NCBI RefSeq assembly: GCF_030814015.1
Contig: NZ_JAUSUL010000005.1
Location: 62,001 to 126,000, forward strand
Direction: 5' to 3'
Source: Amorphus orientalis
GTDB lineage: Bacteria > Pseudomonadota > Alphaproteobacteria > Rhizobiales > Amorphaceae
Length of the DNA stretch: 64,000 nt
Positions within the stretch are counted from its first letter, which is position 1. Each line of letters begins with the position of its first letter. The translations under genes and the position numbers were made by a program. The notes beneath the pieces are model-generated. The model was not told the DNA's origin. It was given only the letters and a program-made list of their open reading frames with translations, and made no database searches. Of the stretch, positions 1 to 7,625 are shown in pieces.

Positions 1-1
1 G

Positions 2-916
2 GCGCTGGTCATGCCCGGCGCCGGGATGGACGGCGCCTCGATCTACCAGCTTCTGACGGAGTACCGCGTCACCATGACCGCCGCCGTGCCGACGGTCTGG
101 CTGGCGCTGCTGCACCATCTGGATGCCCAGGGCGGCAGCCTGCCCGATCTCGACCGGGTGGTGATCGGCGGCTCGGCCTGCCCGCGCGCCATGACGGAAG
201 CCTTCCAGGAGCGCTACGGCGTCGACGTGCTGCACGCCTGGGGCATGACGGAGATGAGCCCGCTCGGCTCGGTGTGCTCGATCAAGCCGGCCGTCGCGCA
301 TCTGACCGGGGCGGAGAAGCTCGACCTGCAGGAGACCCAGGGCCACCCGCCGATCACGGTGGAGATGAAGATCACCGACGACGCCGGCAACCGGCAGCCC
401 TGGGACGGCAAGACCTTCGGCCGGCTGAAGGTGCGCGGCCCGGCAGTGGCGCGGTCCTACTACAAGGGCGCCGGCGGCGAGATCCTCGACGAGGAAGGTT
501 TCTTCGACACCGGCGACGTGGCCGTGATCGATCCCAACGGCTACATGCGCATCACCGATCGGTCCAAGGACGTGATCAAGTCGGGCGGCGAATGGATCTC
601 GTCCATCGACCTGGAGAACATCGCCGTCGGCCACCCGGACGTGGCGGAAGCGGCCGTCATCGGCATCGCCCATCCGAAATGGGACGAGCGGCCGCTCCTG
701 ATCGTCGTGCCGAAGCCCGGCGCCGAGCCCGACAAGCAGGACATCCTGGCCTATATCGGCGAACGGGCTGCGAAGTTCTGGATCCCCGACGACGTGCTCA
801 TGGTCGACGAGATCCCCCACACGGCGACCGGCAAGATCAAGAAGACCGCGCTTCGCGACATGTTCGGGAGCTACAGGTTCGCCGACGGCACCGGGCCGGA
901 CGACGCAGCCCGGTAG
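2..916 (+). CDS. Fatty-acyl-CoA synthetase, C-terminal part (5' end outside window)
   Basis: This is the end of an AMP-forming acyl-CoA ligase (ANL superfamily), which activates a carboxylic acid through an acyl-adenylate and transfers it to CoA. The frame is open from base 2, so the N-terminal half lies outside the window. Visible family motifs are [11 protein letters not shown] (adenine/acyl site), [10 protein letters not shown] (ribose-binding Asp), the hinge [15 protein letters not shown] and, near the C-terminus, TATGKIKK with the catalytic Lys. The substrate cannot be told from this part: medium/long-chain fatty acids are likely, but 3-methylmercaptopropionate ligases (DmdB type) share the same motifs. 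It ends 12 bp from the convergent MBL hydrolase gene. Confidence 0.9.
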   Translation, partial: ALVMPGAGMDGASIYQLLTEYRVTMTAAVPTVWLALLHHLDAQGGSLPDLDRVVIGGSACPRAMTEAFQERYGVDVLHAWGMTEMSPLGSVCSIKPAVAHLTGAEKLDLQETQGHPPITVEMKITDDAGNRQPWDGKTFGRLKVRGPAVARSYYKGAGGEILDEEGFFDTGDVAVIDPNGYMRITDRSKDVIKSGGEWISSIDLENIAVGHPDVAEAAVIGIAHPKWDERPLLIVVPKPGAEPDKQDILAYIGERAAKFWIPDDVLMVDEIPHTATGKIKKTALRDMFGSYRFADGTGPDDAAR

Positions 917-928
917 CGTCCGCCCGGA

Positions 929-1858
929 TCAGGCGCCGGAGGCGAGCCGGTAGGTGGCGTCGAAGGTCACCGAAGGCGCCGCCTCCACGGTGCCGCGTTC
1001 GACCAGATCCTCCAGATGCGCCAGCAGCGACAGCCCGGCCGCCTTCCGGAGTCCGGGATCGAGGGCGACATAGATCGCGCGGACCATCTCCGGGATCGTG
1101 CGCGGTCCGTCGGCAAGCGCCCGCACGATCGCCTCCTCCCGCTTCTGCCGGTGCCCCCTGAGTGCCTCGACATAGCTGCCGGGATCCTCCACCGCACCGC
1201 CGTGGCCAGGCAGGTAGCGGCGGTCGTCGCGGGCGAGCAGCACGTCCAGCGAGGCCATGTAGTCGGCCATCACGCCGTCCGGCGGCGCGACGATGGTCGT
1301 CGACCAGACCATGACGTGATCGCCGGAAAACAGGAGACGTTCGTCGGCGAGACCGAAGCAGAGATGGTTCACGGTGTGGCCCGGCGTCGCGATCACCTCC
1401 AAGGTCCGGCCGCCGGCCTCCAGACGGTCGCCGTGGGCAACCGCGATGTCGGGACGGAACGCCACGTCGCCGGAGGCCTCCAGCGCATTGGTCTCGCCTT
1501 CGCGCAGGGCGCGACCCGCCCGGTGCGGCCCCTCGCCAACGGTCGGCGCCCCTGTCGCCGCCGCCAGCTCCGCCGCGGCTGTGGAGTGGTCGGCATGGGT
1601 GTGGGTGACCAGGATATGGCTGACGGTGCGGCCGGCCAGCACCTGTTTCAGCGATTCGATGTGCTCCGGAAAGCCCGGTCCGGGGTCGATCACGGCCACC
1701 GGATCGTCGCCGATCAGATAGGTGTTGGTGCCGTGAAAGGTCATCGGGCTCGGGTTGCGTGCGGTCAAGCGCCGCACGCCCGGCGCAACGGTCACGGCTT
1801 CGCCGTAGCGCGGGTCGAACTGGCGGTCGTGGGTCAATGCGGGCAACTCGGGCTCCAT
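929..1858 (-). CDS. MBL-fold metallo-hydrolase
   Basis: A 309-residue metallo-beta-lactamase-fold hydrolase of the LACTB2/glyoxalase-II-like group. The metal site is clear: THTHADHS (HxHxDH), ATPGHTVNHL, SGDHVM and YLPGHGG. The C-terminal ~80 residues form a small winged-helix-like region (EEAIVRALADGPRTIPEMVRAIY), typical of this subgroup. The open frame runs further upstream, but the ATG giving MEPELPALTHD is preferred because the earlier codons run into the tRNA-Pro gene on the other strand. The substrate is unknown. Hydrolysis of a thioester, lactone or similar bond is inferred from the family. Confidence 0.85.
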   Translation of the reverse strand: MEPELPALTHDRQFDPRYGEAVTVAPGVRRLTARNPSPMTFHGTNTYLIGDDPVAVIDPGPGFPEHIESLKQVLAGRTVSHILVTHTHADHSTAAAELAAATGAPTVGEGPHRAGRALREGETNALEASGDVAFRPDIAVAHGDRLEAGGRTLEVIATPGHTVNHLCFGLADERLLFSGDHVMVWSTTIVAPPDGVMADYMASLDVLLARDDRRYLPGHGGAVEDPGSYVEALRGHRQKREEAIVRALADGPRTIPEMVRAIYVALDPGLRKAAGLSLLAHLEDLVERGTVEAAPSVTFDATYRLASGA

Positions 1859-1983
1859 CGGATCGGCCGGGACGTGAAGAGCGGCTTTCCCACACCCATA
1901 CAGATTGGTTCTGGAAAGGTCGATTGTCGCACGACGCGCGTCTTGCGAGGGCCGATATCCATCGCTATAAGACCGCCCACTGT

Positions 1984-2060
1984 CGGAGTGTAGCGCAGCC
2001 TGGTAGCGCACCTCGTTCGGGACGAGGGGGTCGCAGGTTCAAATCCTGCCACTCCGACCA
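1984..2060 (+). tRNA. tRNA-Pro (anticodon CGG), element insertion target
   Basis: A 77-nt cloverleaf with encoded CCA. The acceptor stem CGGAGTG pairs with CACTCCG, the anticodon stem is CCTCG/CGAGG with loop TTCGGGA (anticodon CGG, Pro codon CCG), and the T loop is GGTTCAAATCC. The intact gene lies on the left side of the integrative element. The 3' half is repeated at the right end. Confidence 0.97.
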
Positions 2061-2063
2061 TTC
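2013..2063 (+). repeat. attL: 51-bp direct repeat, tRNA-Pro 3' half
   Basis: Identical over 51 bases to 18638-18688. It starts in the anticodon arm (TCGTTCGGGACG) and ends three bases past the encoded CCA. Because this copy joins the rest of the tRNA, the tRNA stays functional after insertion. Confidence 0.95.
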
Positions 2064-2096
2064 ATTCCAATGACTTAGGCGAATCCCGAAATCGCC

Positions 2097-2116
2097 GCGG
2101 CAATGAAACGGCAACG
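2097..2116 (+). repeat. Candidate integrase/excisionase arm sites, left end
   Basis: Two copies of RCGGCAAYG (GCGGCAATG at 2097, ACGGCAACG at 2108) lie 11 bp apart, just inside the left att repeat. The same pair with the same spacing occurs inside the right end. A role as arm-type recombinase sites is inferred from position and spacing. Confidence 0.5.
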
Positions 2117-2122
2117 TTTCAG

Positions 2123-3235
2123 TCACGCCCTCTGCCTCCCCGCCCTACCGCTTGTGAACGCACGACCAACCCCGGCTTGGTGATCGGGATGGTGGTGACC
2201 GTATGTTTTCTCGAGGGTTTCCCGAGTCATCCCCAAATAGCCGGCTGACTCCCACATGTCGGCGCTGGCCTGCATTAGCCAGGTCGCGGAAGTATGGCGC
2301 AACGTGTGCCGGACAACGCCCTCGGCGTCCTTCCCGAGAACTTCCTTCACCAGCTTTCGGAAGGCGCGTTTTGGATCAGCAGGACGACCTTGGTACTCAC
2401 ACACATATCGGGCACCGCCCCTGCGCCACCGTCGCAAGTGGGCCAGCAGACAGCCGGGAAGACGAATCGGCGGCGCCTGCTTGTTGGCCGCGATCTGCTC
2501 GTCTTCCGGGGCGCGATAGAAGACCCCCGCCTCAAGATCGATGAATGGCCGTCCCGGTTCCCGCACAAACGACGCCTGCCAAACCCGTCCCGACCGACTG
2601 CCAGTGTACACCGCGACCAATAGGAAACGGGCGACATGTAGCGTTGGTCGCTTCTTTGTCGGGATTCCCCGTTGAACCTCCCGCTTGCGGTAGGCGGCGT
2701 GAACGAGCTTTGCCATTTGGGACCGGTCAAGATGCTTGACCCGCCCCTTAGGCTTAGGGGGCAGCGTGACGGTCACGGCGTGTCGGGTCACGTTGTCGGC
2801 GATCGCCATGCGACACGCCGCACGCAGATCTTCCAGTTCACGCCGTGCCTGTGCCGACGTGGTCCGCTGAGCGACATAGTCGCGGCAAGTCCTGGTGGTG
2901 ATGTCATCCAGCGTCTTGTCACCCCAGAAGGCTAGAAGGGCACCAACCCGCGCAGCCAGCTCCCTTGGGCGCCGGGCGCCTTCTTCCTTGATGGCAAGAT
3001 AGTGGGCTACGACTTCCGCAACGCCGACTTCACTGGCAGCCCGGTCCTTCCCCATTGGCTGGGAAATGAACTGCTTCGCGATGTGTTGGGCTAGCGCTGC
3101 TTCAGCCTTTCCACGATCGCTTTCGCCGCAACCAGTGCTGTGCTGTCGGCCCCCGTCGAGGATGATCCAGACGGCGCTACGGTCTTTGCTGGCCGGACGG
3201 AGCCAGAGTCTTGCTGGTTGGCGGCGACGCGGCAT
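2123..3235 (-). CDS. int: Tyrosine recombinase/integrase
   Basis: A 370-residue site-specific recombinase expected to insert the element into tRNA-Pro and excise it. The N-terminal region ([15 protein letters not shown]) and the SAM-like core-binding region with a [10 protein letters not shown] stretch are of the rhizobial prophage integrase type. In the catalytic domain I see YTGSRSGRV (Arg), [11 protein letters not shown] (HxxR) and [12 protein letters not shown] with the nucleophilic Tyr. The stop lies 60 bp from attL, the usual place. The N-terminus overlaps the preceding excisionase-like gene by about 145 bp in another frame. I keep the long start because the overlapping residues look like genuine integrase sequence. 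Confidence 0.93.
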   Translation of the reverse strand: MPRRRQPARLWLRPASKDRSAVWIILDGGRQHSTGCGESDRGKAEAALAQHIAKQFISQPMGKDRAASEVGVAEVVAHYLAIKEEGARRPRELAARVGALLAFWGDKTLDDITTRTCRDYVAQRTTSAQARRELEDLRAACRMAIADNVTRHAVTVTLPPKPKGRVKHLDRSQMAKLVHAAYRKREVQRGIPTKKRPTLHVARFLLVAVYTGSRSGRVWQASFVREPGRPFIDLEAGVFYRAPEDEQIAANKQAPPIRLPGCLLAHLRRWRRGGARYVCEYQGRPADPKRAFRKLVKEVLGKDAEGVVRHTLRHTSATWLMQASADMWESAGYLGMTRETLEKTYGHHHPDHQAGVGRAFTSGRAGRQRA

Positions 3236-3516
3236 TTTTCCATCATCTCCCCGATATACGCGATCGTCGTGAAATCCTTCCCCGCGATGCGCAAAAGGGT
3301 CAGGTTCCCGCGGCGCGCTTCGCGCCGAAGACCGTTCACCGTCATGCCGCCGTGCGGGAATGCCAAGGGCAGGATGTCAGCGAGCCGGACAGGCGCATCC
3401 GGGTCGGTGTTGTCGTTGGCAGCATTCAGCGCAGACGCCGAGCCAAAATCGGCGGCGGCCCCTTCTGCAGTCAGCACCTTCGGAACCCGCTGGCTTCGCG
3501 GCCTAGCCATTTCCAA
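3091..3516 (-). CDS. Excisionase-like small DNA-binding protein
   Basis: A 141-residue protein whose central part (AFPHGGMTVNGLRREARRGN, then [22 protein letters not shown]) resembles the short winged-helix proteins that sit directly upstream of integrases in alphaproteobacterial elements. It probably acts as a recombination directionality factor. The C-terminal tail is rich in Ser, Pro and Ala ([17 protein letters not shown]). Its stop lies about 145 bp inside the integrase gene, so the two reading frames share DNA and are probably co-translated. Its own start overlaps the end of the next upstream gene by 14 bp. Function is inferred from position and resemblance. Confidence 0.7.
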   Translation of the reverse strand: MEMARPRSQRVPKVLTAEGAAADFGSASALNAANDNTDPDAPVRLADILPLAFPHGGMTVNGLRREARRGNLTLLRIAGKDFTTIAYIGEMMEKCRVAANQQDSGSVRPAKTVAPSGSSSTGADSTALVAAKAIVERLKQR

Positions 3517-3880
3517 CGACCGTGGGACCCGAGCGCTGAAAATTGATCCCCGCCTCGGTCAGCATGGTCTCCAGAAGATCGTCCGGCGTTTCATAAGATG
3601 ACAAAAACCCGACCTGTCGAAGGTTCTCACTCTCCGACCGGGTTAGATCGTGCCGGCGCCAATCATTCTCATCATCCTCAACGGTTTTGATGTACGCAGC
3701 CGAAAGGCCGGGGTCGACCCTTCCCTCGCTGACTTGCTTTGCCAGCAATTCGAGATCATCCGCCGCAGCAAGGCTTCTTGCGGCATCGTCCGGAAACTCC
3801 TCCGCCTTCCGGCGGCGCCAGTCGGCAGTGCCCTCAAGCGTTTCGGCGAACCCGGAACAGAATTCGTCGTGATCCATCAT
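3503..3880 (-). CDS. Small acidic protein of unknown function, first gene of the int operon
   Basis: A 125-residue protein with no domain that I recognise. It is acidic and helical in appearance (MDHDEFCSGFAETLEGTADW at the start, then many Asp, Glu and Ala). The open frame is longer, but the tandem ATG codons at 3880 and 3877 are preceded by a good ribosome site (AAGGAGAG), while the upstream part is Cys/Arg-rich and falls in the promoter region. It leads the xis-int operon and overlaps the next gene by 14 bp. A role in control of excision is possible but not shown. Confidence 0.6.
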   Translation of the reverse strand: MMDHDEFCSGFAETLEGTADWRRRKAEEFPDDAARSLAAADDLELLAKQVSEGRVDPGLSAAYIKTVEDDENDWRRHDLTRSESENLRQVGFLSSYETPDDLLETMLTEAGINFQRSGPTVVGNG

Positions 3881-3950
3881 CTTCAGCTCTCCTTGATCTG
3901 ATCCTGCACCGGGCAGCGCCGGGCATAGGCACAAGCGTGTCCGGCTTCTT

Positions 3951-4004
3951 TTGCATAATGCGCAATTTACGCAAGACGTCAATTATCTTTTGCGTTTCGC
4001 GCAA
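3951..4004. promoter_or_regulatory. Two TTGC-N7-GCAA inverted repeats in a divergent promoter region
   Basis: TTGCATAATGCGCAA (3951-3965) and TTGCGTTTCGCGCAA (3990-4004) share the form TTGC-N7-GCAA, with centres 39 bp apart. An extra GCAA half-site lies at 3971-3974. They lie in the AT-rich gap between the int operon (minus) and the regulator-like gene at 4040 (plus), the expected place for operators of a lysogeny or excision switch. The binding protein is unknown. The gene at 4040 is the first candidate. Confidence 0.5.
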
Positions 4005-4039
4005 TATTAATTTATGCGGATCTGAAATGTGAGGCTGGG

Positions 4040-4570
4040 ATGGCAACGCCAAAGGAACTTGTCGAGACGGTTGCGGCTGCGCTGAATGTGACGGTCAACA
4101 CGGTTACGGTGCATGACCGCTATCTGCACGAAGCCGGCCTTCGCACATCTGGTGGGCGGGGGCGGGCAGCCGCGCGTGTGACCTACCAGGACGCGGCAAA
4201 CCTGCTTATTGCGATCGCGATGAGCCGAAACGTGAAGGACAGCCCAGAGACCGTTCGCACTTACTGTGAATTGCCGTCTGTTGGTGGCCGCTACCTGTTC
4301 GCAGACGAAAAGCGCGGCGCCAGTTTTGGCGACGCCTTGGCTGCGCTGTTAGAGGCGGCCGGAAATGATTCGATGAGTTACGGCTACCAAGACGACCTAG
4401 ATGTAACCTTGTTCGGCCCAACGCCAGGCGCCAGAATCGAATGGTCAAAACGGGGCACACAGACACAGCGCGACTATGGTGAGGTCAGCTACCTTGATCC
4501 GATCAAGTACATGGCTCGTCTTGATCTAACGCCGATTGGCGAGATCGGGCATAAAGTCGGAGCCCCTTAG
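4040..4570 (+). CDS. Putative HTH regulator, divergent from the int operon
   Basis: A 176-residue protein. The first ~60 residues (TPKELVETVAAALNVTVNTV, HDRYLHEAGL, then ARVTYQDAANLLIAIAMS) look like a helix-turn-helix region followed by a helical linker. The remainder (GRYLFADEKRGASFGDALAALLEAAG...) is not recognised. It is transcribed away from the integrase operon across two inverted repeats, which suggests a control gene of the element. Its stop overlaps the convergent gene at 4567 by 4 bp. Confidence 0.65.
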   Translation: MATPKELVETVAAALNVTVNTVTVHDRYLHEAGLRTSGGRGRAAARVTYQDAANLLIAIAMSRNVKDSPETVRTYCELPSVGGRYLFADEKRGASFGDALAALLEAAGNDSMSYGYQDDLDVTLFGPTPGARIEWSKRGTQTQRDYGEVSYLDPIKYMARLDLTPIGEIGHKVGAP

Positions 4571-4791
4571 ACATCTGTCGGCTCAATCAGTTCCCGCACT
4601 TCATCAACCGCCGATTTCCGATTTTTCCGGGCGATGTAGCGCTCGCGCCAATAGTCCAGCAGCGGCCGCATCTGGTCGCCTGCTTCGGGTCCGTCTTTTT
4701 CTTCCGCCCAATCGACTAGCTCAGCGGCCATGATCATACAGCGCTCAACCCGTTCAAGCGGGATTTGTCCGTTGTCGTATATCGGCTTCAT
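4567..4791 (-). CDS. Small hypothetical protein
   Basis: A 74-residue acidic, helical protein (MKPIYDNGQIPLERVERCMI, ... DYWRERYIARKNRKSAVDE). No family recognised. It is convergent with, and slightly overlaps, the regulator-like gene. The absence of a better frame here and the protein-like composition support it, but there is no independent evidence of function. Confidence 0.5.
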   Translation of the reverse strand: MKPIYDNGQIPLERVERCMIMAAELVDWAEEKDGPEAGDQMRPLLDYWRERYIARKNRKSAVDEVRELIEPTDV

Positions 4792-4841
4792 TGGCTTATC
4801 CCCCGTGAGAAGGGGCGCCCGACCACCGGGCGCCCGGCTGG

Positions 4842-5236
4842 TCAGGCAGCAGCCCGGTGGTTCTCGTTCACTGCCACCGGCGAATCGTCCACGTAGTAGA
4901 ACCCCGCCAACCCCATCGCCGACGCGGACACGCCGCCGGTGTCCTCGATGTATCGAAGCACGTTGCCGAACAGGCGATCAAGGCACCGCCATTCCGCTTC
5001 CGTGGGCGCCCCGCCTTCGAGGGTCAGCGCCACCTGCCCCCACGCCGCGCACAACTGGAACACCGCGCCTTCTGGGCTGCCACAAGGGTGAAATGAGGCC
5101 TCGGCGCCCAAGGCCGCTAACCGGTCCGTATGGCGCGCCGTGGGCGCGCCGGTGGCGTCCGCCAGGTGATAGAGGCCGCTATGGCACGGGACGCCTGGGG
5201 GGCAAGTTGCTTCGAGACGTGCTGGGATTTGGTCAT
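4842..5236 (-). pseudogene. Small hypothetical gene, apparently split by a frameshift in a six-base G/C run
   Basis: The 3' part (89 codons from a TTG at 5111) is protein-like (GGAPTEAEWRCLDRLFGNVL..., FYYVDDSPVAVNENHRAAA) but has no ATG or good ribosome site. Upstream, an ATG at 5236 (MTKSQHVSKQLAP) opens another frame. The two would join into one ~130-residue protein with one extra base in the homopolymer run at 5197-5202. The joined middle (GLYHLADATGAPTARHTDRL) also reads like protein. This could be a true mutation, a sequencing slip or slippage during expression. Function unknown. Confidence 0.45.
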
Positions 5237-5787
5237 ATCTAGATCTCTTGAAATCGGCTTGTCACAGCAACACCCACAAACGGCGTCGGCGGCCGGGGCT
5301 TAACAAGCGGACAAGAGCAACAACCTGGACGCATTTAAGTACGATTCTTCCTACAGAACCCCAAAATCGGCGATATATCGACTTTTTGGCTCCGAATTGA
5401 TAAGCTCTTCTGCTCTTCCAAACGAAACCATCAAATTTGGCGACTGCTTAATTTCCATAAAACGTTTTTCAATTGTAACACTGCCCGTAAACCACAAAAT
5501 ACAATATTGATTTACCAAAACATCAGACATTTTAATATATTCTACGAGGCACGAGTGCTTCTATTTAATTTTTATATTTTACTTTACTTTTTTTTAATTT
5601 CTTCCGAAAATCGACTAATATTATATAGCCTTTCACGAAGCGGTCATTGCGGATTTTCTTAACATACTGCGCACCCGCGCGATCCAGGCGCGTGGGGAAG
5701 AGTCCCCCCCCTGGGCCGTGAAGACGATGGCGGCCAGGAGATCCCCGGTTCGCGTGCTCCTGATTCAATTCGGGCGACACCGGATCT
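5237..5787. other. AT-rich intergenic stretch in the element
   Basis: About 550 bp without a convincing gene. From about 5330 the base composition turns strongly A+T rich, ending in poly-A/T tracts near 5560-5600. A perfect 10-bp palindrome CGATATATCG lies near 5370. A 71-codon minus-strand frame at 5565-5780 has no supporting signal. Promoters or foreign DNA are possible. Confidence 0.5.
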
Positions 5788-5789
5788 AT

Positions 5790-5822
5790 GACATATTGTC
5801 GCCAACATCGCGACGTTTTGTC
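5790..5822. promoter_or_regulatory. Paired GAC-N5-GTC operator-like sites upstream of a repressor-like gene
   Basis: GACATATTGTC (5790-5800) and GACGTTTTGTC (5812-5822) have centres 22 bp apart, two turns of DNA, and lie 38-70 bp before the start of the HTH gene at 5860. The first site, extended to TGACATATTGTCG, recurs exactly at 18455-18467 over the start of the RepA-like gene. This suggests that one repressor controls both. Confidence 0.5.
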
Positions 5823-5859
5823 GTACCGTTACGATCAGGCTTACAGGAGGCCGGCTGCG

Positions 5860-6375
5860 ATGGAATCCCCGATAGTTCCGTGGACTCAGACACCTAAACA
5901 GCAGCGTGAGGGACTAAGGGCGGCCCTTGACGAGCTTTCACTATCCCCGGCTGAACTGGCCGATTTACTTTATAAGCGCGGCGATTACCGGGATTTTCAA
6001 GCAAGAATCAGAAGCATCCAGAGAATGATTTCTGGCGAAAGTCGTGTCTCTGGAGAAATGTCGGTTATCTGCAACATGCTACTCCGCCAGCAACGGCGGC
6101 TTTTATTAAAATATCCCGATATTGAATGGAAAAAAGAAGCGAATGGAAATTACTATTCTACAATCGAAGACTGGAATGTTGTGATATGCCCGCAGTCTCG
6201 CGGAAGGTGGCAGGTCGTTTGCCGAAAAGGGCCAGAACCAAACGGCTATAGCCCGCCGTTTAGTCGCTATCTCAGCTCCCTCGAAGAGGCAAAAAAGAAA
6301 GCACCTATTTACGTAGAGGAAGGGATGAATGATATTGCCGAGATTCGACACCTAGAAAACATAATAGATTTGTAG
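5860..6375 (+). CDS. Putative repressor with N-terminal HTH
   Basis: A 171-residue protein. The ATG at 5860 is chosen over the longer frame because AGGAGG lies 8 bases upstream. Residues ~12-65 (LRAALDELSLSPAELADLLY ... IRSIQRMISGESRVSGEMSV) look like a Cro/C1-type helix-turn-helix in which RIRSIQRMISGE would be the recognition/wing part. The rest (WNVVICPQSRGRWQVVCRKG) is unrecognised. The gene is AT-rich relative to its neighbours. Paired palindromes directly upstream fit autoregulation. Repressor function is inferred. Confidence 0.65.
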   Translation: MESPIVPWTQTPKQQREGLRAALDELSLSPAELADLLYKRGDYRDFQARIRSIQRMISGESRVSGEMSVICNMLLRQQRRLLLKYPDIEWKKEANGNYYSTIEDWNVVICPQSRGRWQVVCRKGPEPNGYSPPFSRYLSSLEEAKKKAPIYVEEGMNDIAEIRHLENIIDL

Positions 6376-6574
6376 AACGATACCAATATTCTTTATATTA
6401 TATTTCGATAGGGTACCAGCGCAATTGAGTTCGTCACAGGGCTAGTGCAGGAAGGAAGCGCCCTGATAGCTGGGCAGCTATTGGCCGGGGCGGACAACGC
6501 CGGTTCAGCGCGGACGGATGTCCGCGCCGGACAACTGCACGCAACCAAATCCAGCAGCGGGGCGATTTAATGTG

Positions 6575-7006
6575 ATGCGCGCCGTGAATCACAGCTTCAG
6601 TAATCTCACCTTCGTCGGTACTGCACTTGCGATAATCACTCTGACCACGCCGGCAATCACCATGCCGATATGCACGGGCGGGGACCGCGCCGCGCGCCAG
6701 GTGACATGCATCGTGGACGGCGACACAGGGTGGGAACGTGGCCGCAAGTGGCGCGCCAAGGGCGTGGACACTCCGGAAATCAGCCATGCGGACTGCGCCG
6801 CGGAAAAGCATGCCGGTATCGCCGCGCGTGACCGACTGCGCGAATTGATGGCGGGAGGCTATGAAATCGAGTGGTCCGGCGCCCGGGGCAGTTTCGGCCG
6901 GGACCTTGTGACGGTGCGGCTGGCCGACGGCCGCGATGCGGGGCAAGTGCTGATCACGCAGGGGCTGTCGCAGCCTTGGCCGAACGACGGCAACCCGTGG
7001 TGCTAA
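6575..7006 (+). CDS. Exported thermonuclease-family (SNase-like) protein
   Basis: A 143-residue protein with an N-terminal hydrophobic segment (LTFVGTALAIITLTTPAITM) consistent with a Sec signal peptide or anchor. The SNase fold follows: TCIVDGDT, then WRAKGVDTPEISHADC (Arg, Asp, Thr and Glu of the active site), GSFGRDLVTV with the second Arg, and the C-terminal ITQGLSQPWP typical of small bacterial thermonucleases. It should cut nucleic acid outside the cytoplasm. An upstream ATG at 6518 would add 19 residues and bury the signal, so 6575 is preferred. Its role on a mobile element is unknown. Confidence 0.8.
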   Translation: MRAVNHSFSNLTFVGTALAIITLTTPAITMPICTGGDRAARQVTCIVDGDTGWERGRKWRAKGVDTPEISHADCAAEKHAGIAARDRLRELMAGGYEIEWSGARGSFGRDLVTVRLADGRDAGQVLITQGLSQPWPNDGNPWC

Positions 7007-7020
7007 CGATAGCCAGCAGA

Positions 7021-7374
7021 CTAGCAAAAAGGCGCTGCCGGTGTCGCGGCTACGGAACTGGCTAGCGCCTCCCGTTCCGCCTCTAACAGAAGGAAGGCTA
7101 AGAAAACATGACCGCGCTCTTCCGCAATGGGCGCCAACTCTTTGCACCTCCCCGCGATCACCCGCGACTCATCGGCAGGCTCGAAGACCTCATCACATCC
7201 ATCCGCTAATAACTGCCCGGAACTCGCTCGCGTCGACGCTTCCTGTCTTGCCAGATCGAGTAAATAAGCAAGGAGCGGAAGCCGGCAGCAATTCGCCGCG
7301 CGGCTCATTTCGACACAAGCTACCTCAATATATTCCGCCACCTCACCAGGCGACCAATCCTGCTGGTCCTGCAC
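7021..7374 (-). CDS. Hypothetical helical protein
   Basis: A 117-residue, largely alpha-helical protein (SPGEVAEYIEVACVEMSR..., RLPLLAYLLDLARQEA, ..., HVFLAFLLLEAEREALAS). Short proteins with the EVAEYIEVAC and LLAYLLDLAR pattern occur in alphaproteobacteria without assigned function. It is convergent with the thermonuclease gene and follows the TrlF-type gene on the same strand after about 250 bp of AT-rich DNA. Confidence 0.6.
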   Translation of the reverse strand: MQDQQDWSPGEVAEYIEVACVEMSRAANCCRLPLLAYLLDLARQEASTRASSGQLLADGCDEVFEPADESRVIAGRCKELAPIAEERGHVFLAFLLLEAEREALASSVAATPAAPFC

Positions 7375-7625
7375 TTTCTACCTCATTTGCCACTCCCCTT
7401 TGCCAGAAGAAGAATTGTCACCCTTATTACTTCCACCCACCTTCATACCTATTATTTTTTTCTGGCTCCGTAAATCAACGACACTGCAGAACGCCGATCT
7501 GAACATATATCCAAGCGTGACATACTGCCAACTGAAGCAGATGAAGTATGCCACGCCTCCCCACATGGACACAAAATAGGCCTATATACTGTCGTGGGTT
7601 TCCATGAAGGAGATCGGTCGAATTT

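Noticed and set aside
5565-5780. A 71-codon minus-strand frame
   Set aside because: It has no ribosome site, mixed composition (GC-rich first half, AT-rich Lys tail) and no family likeness.
6434-7147. A 237-codon minus-strand frame
   Set aside because: It is antisense to the thermonuclease gene, whose active-site motifs are clear.
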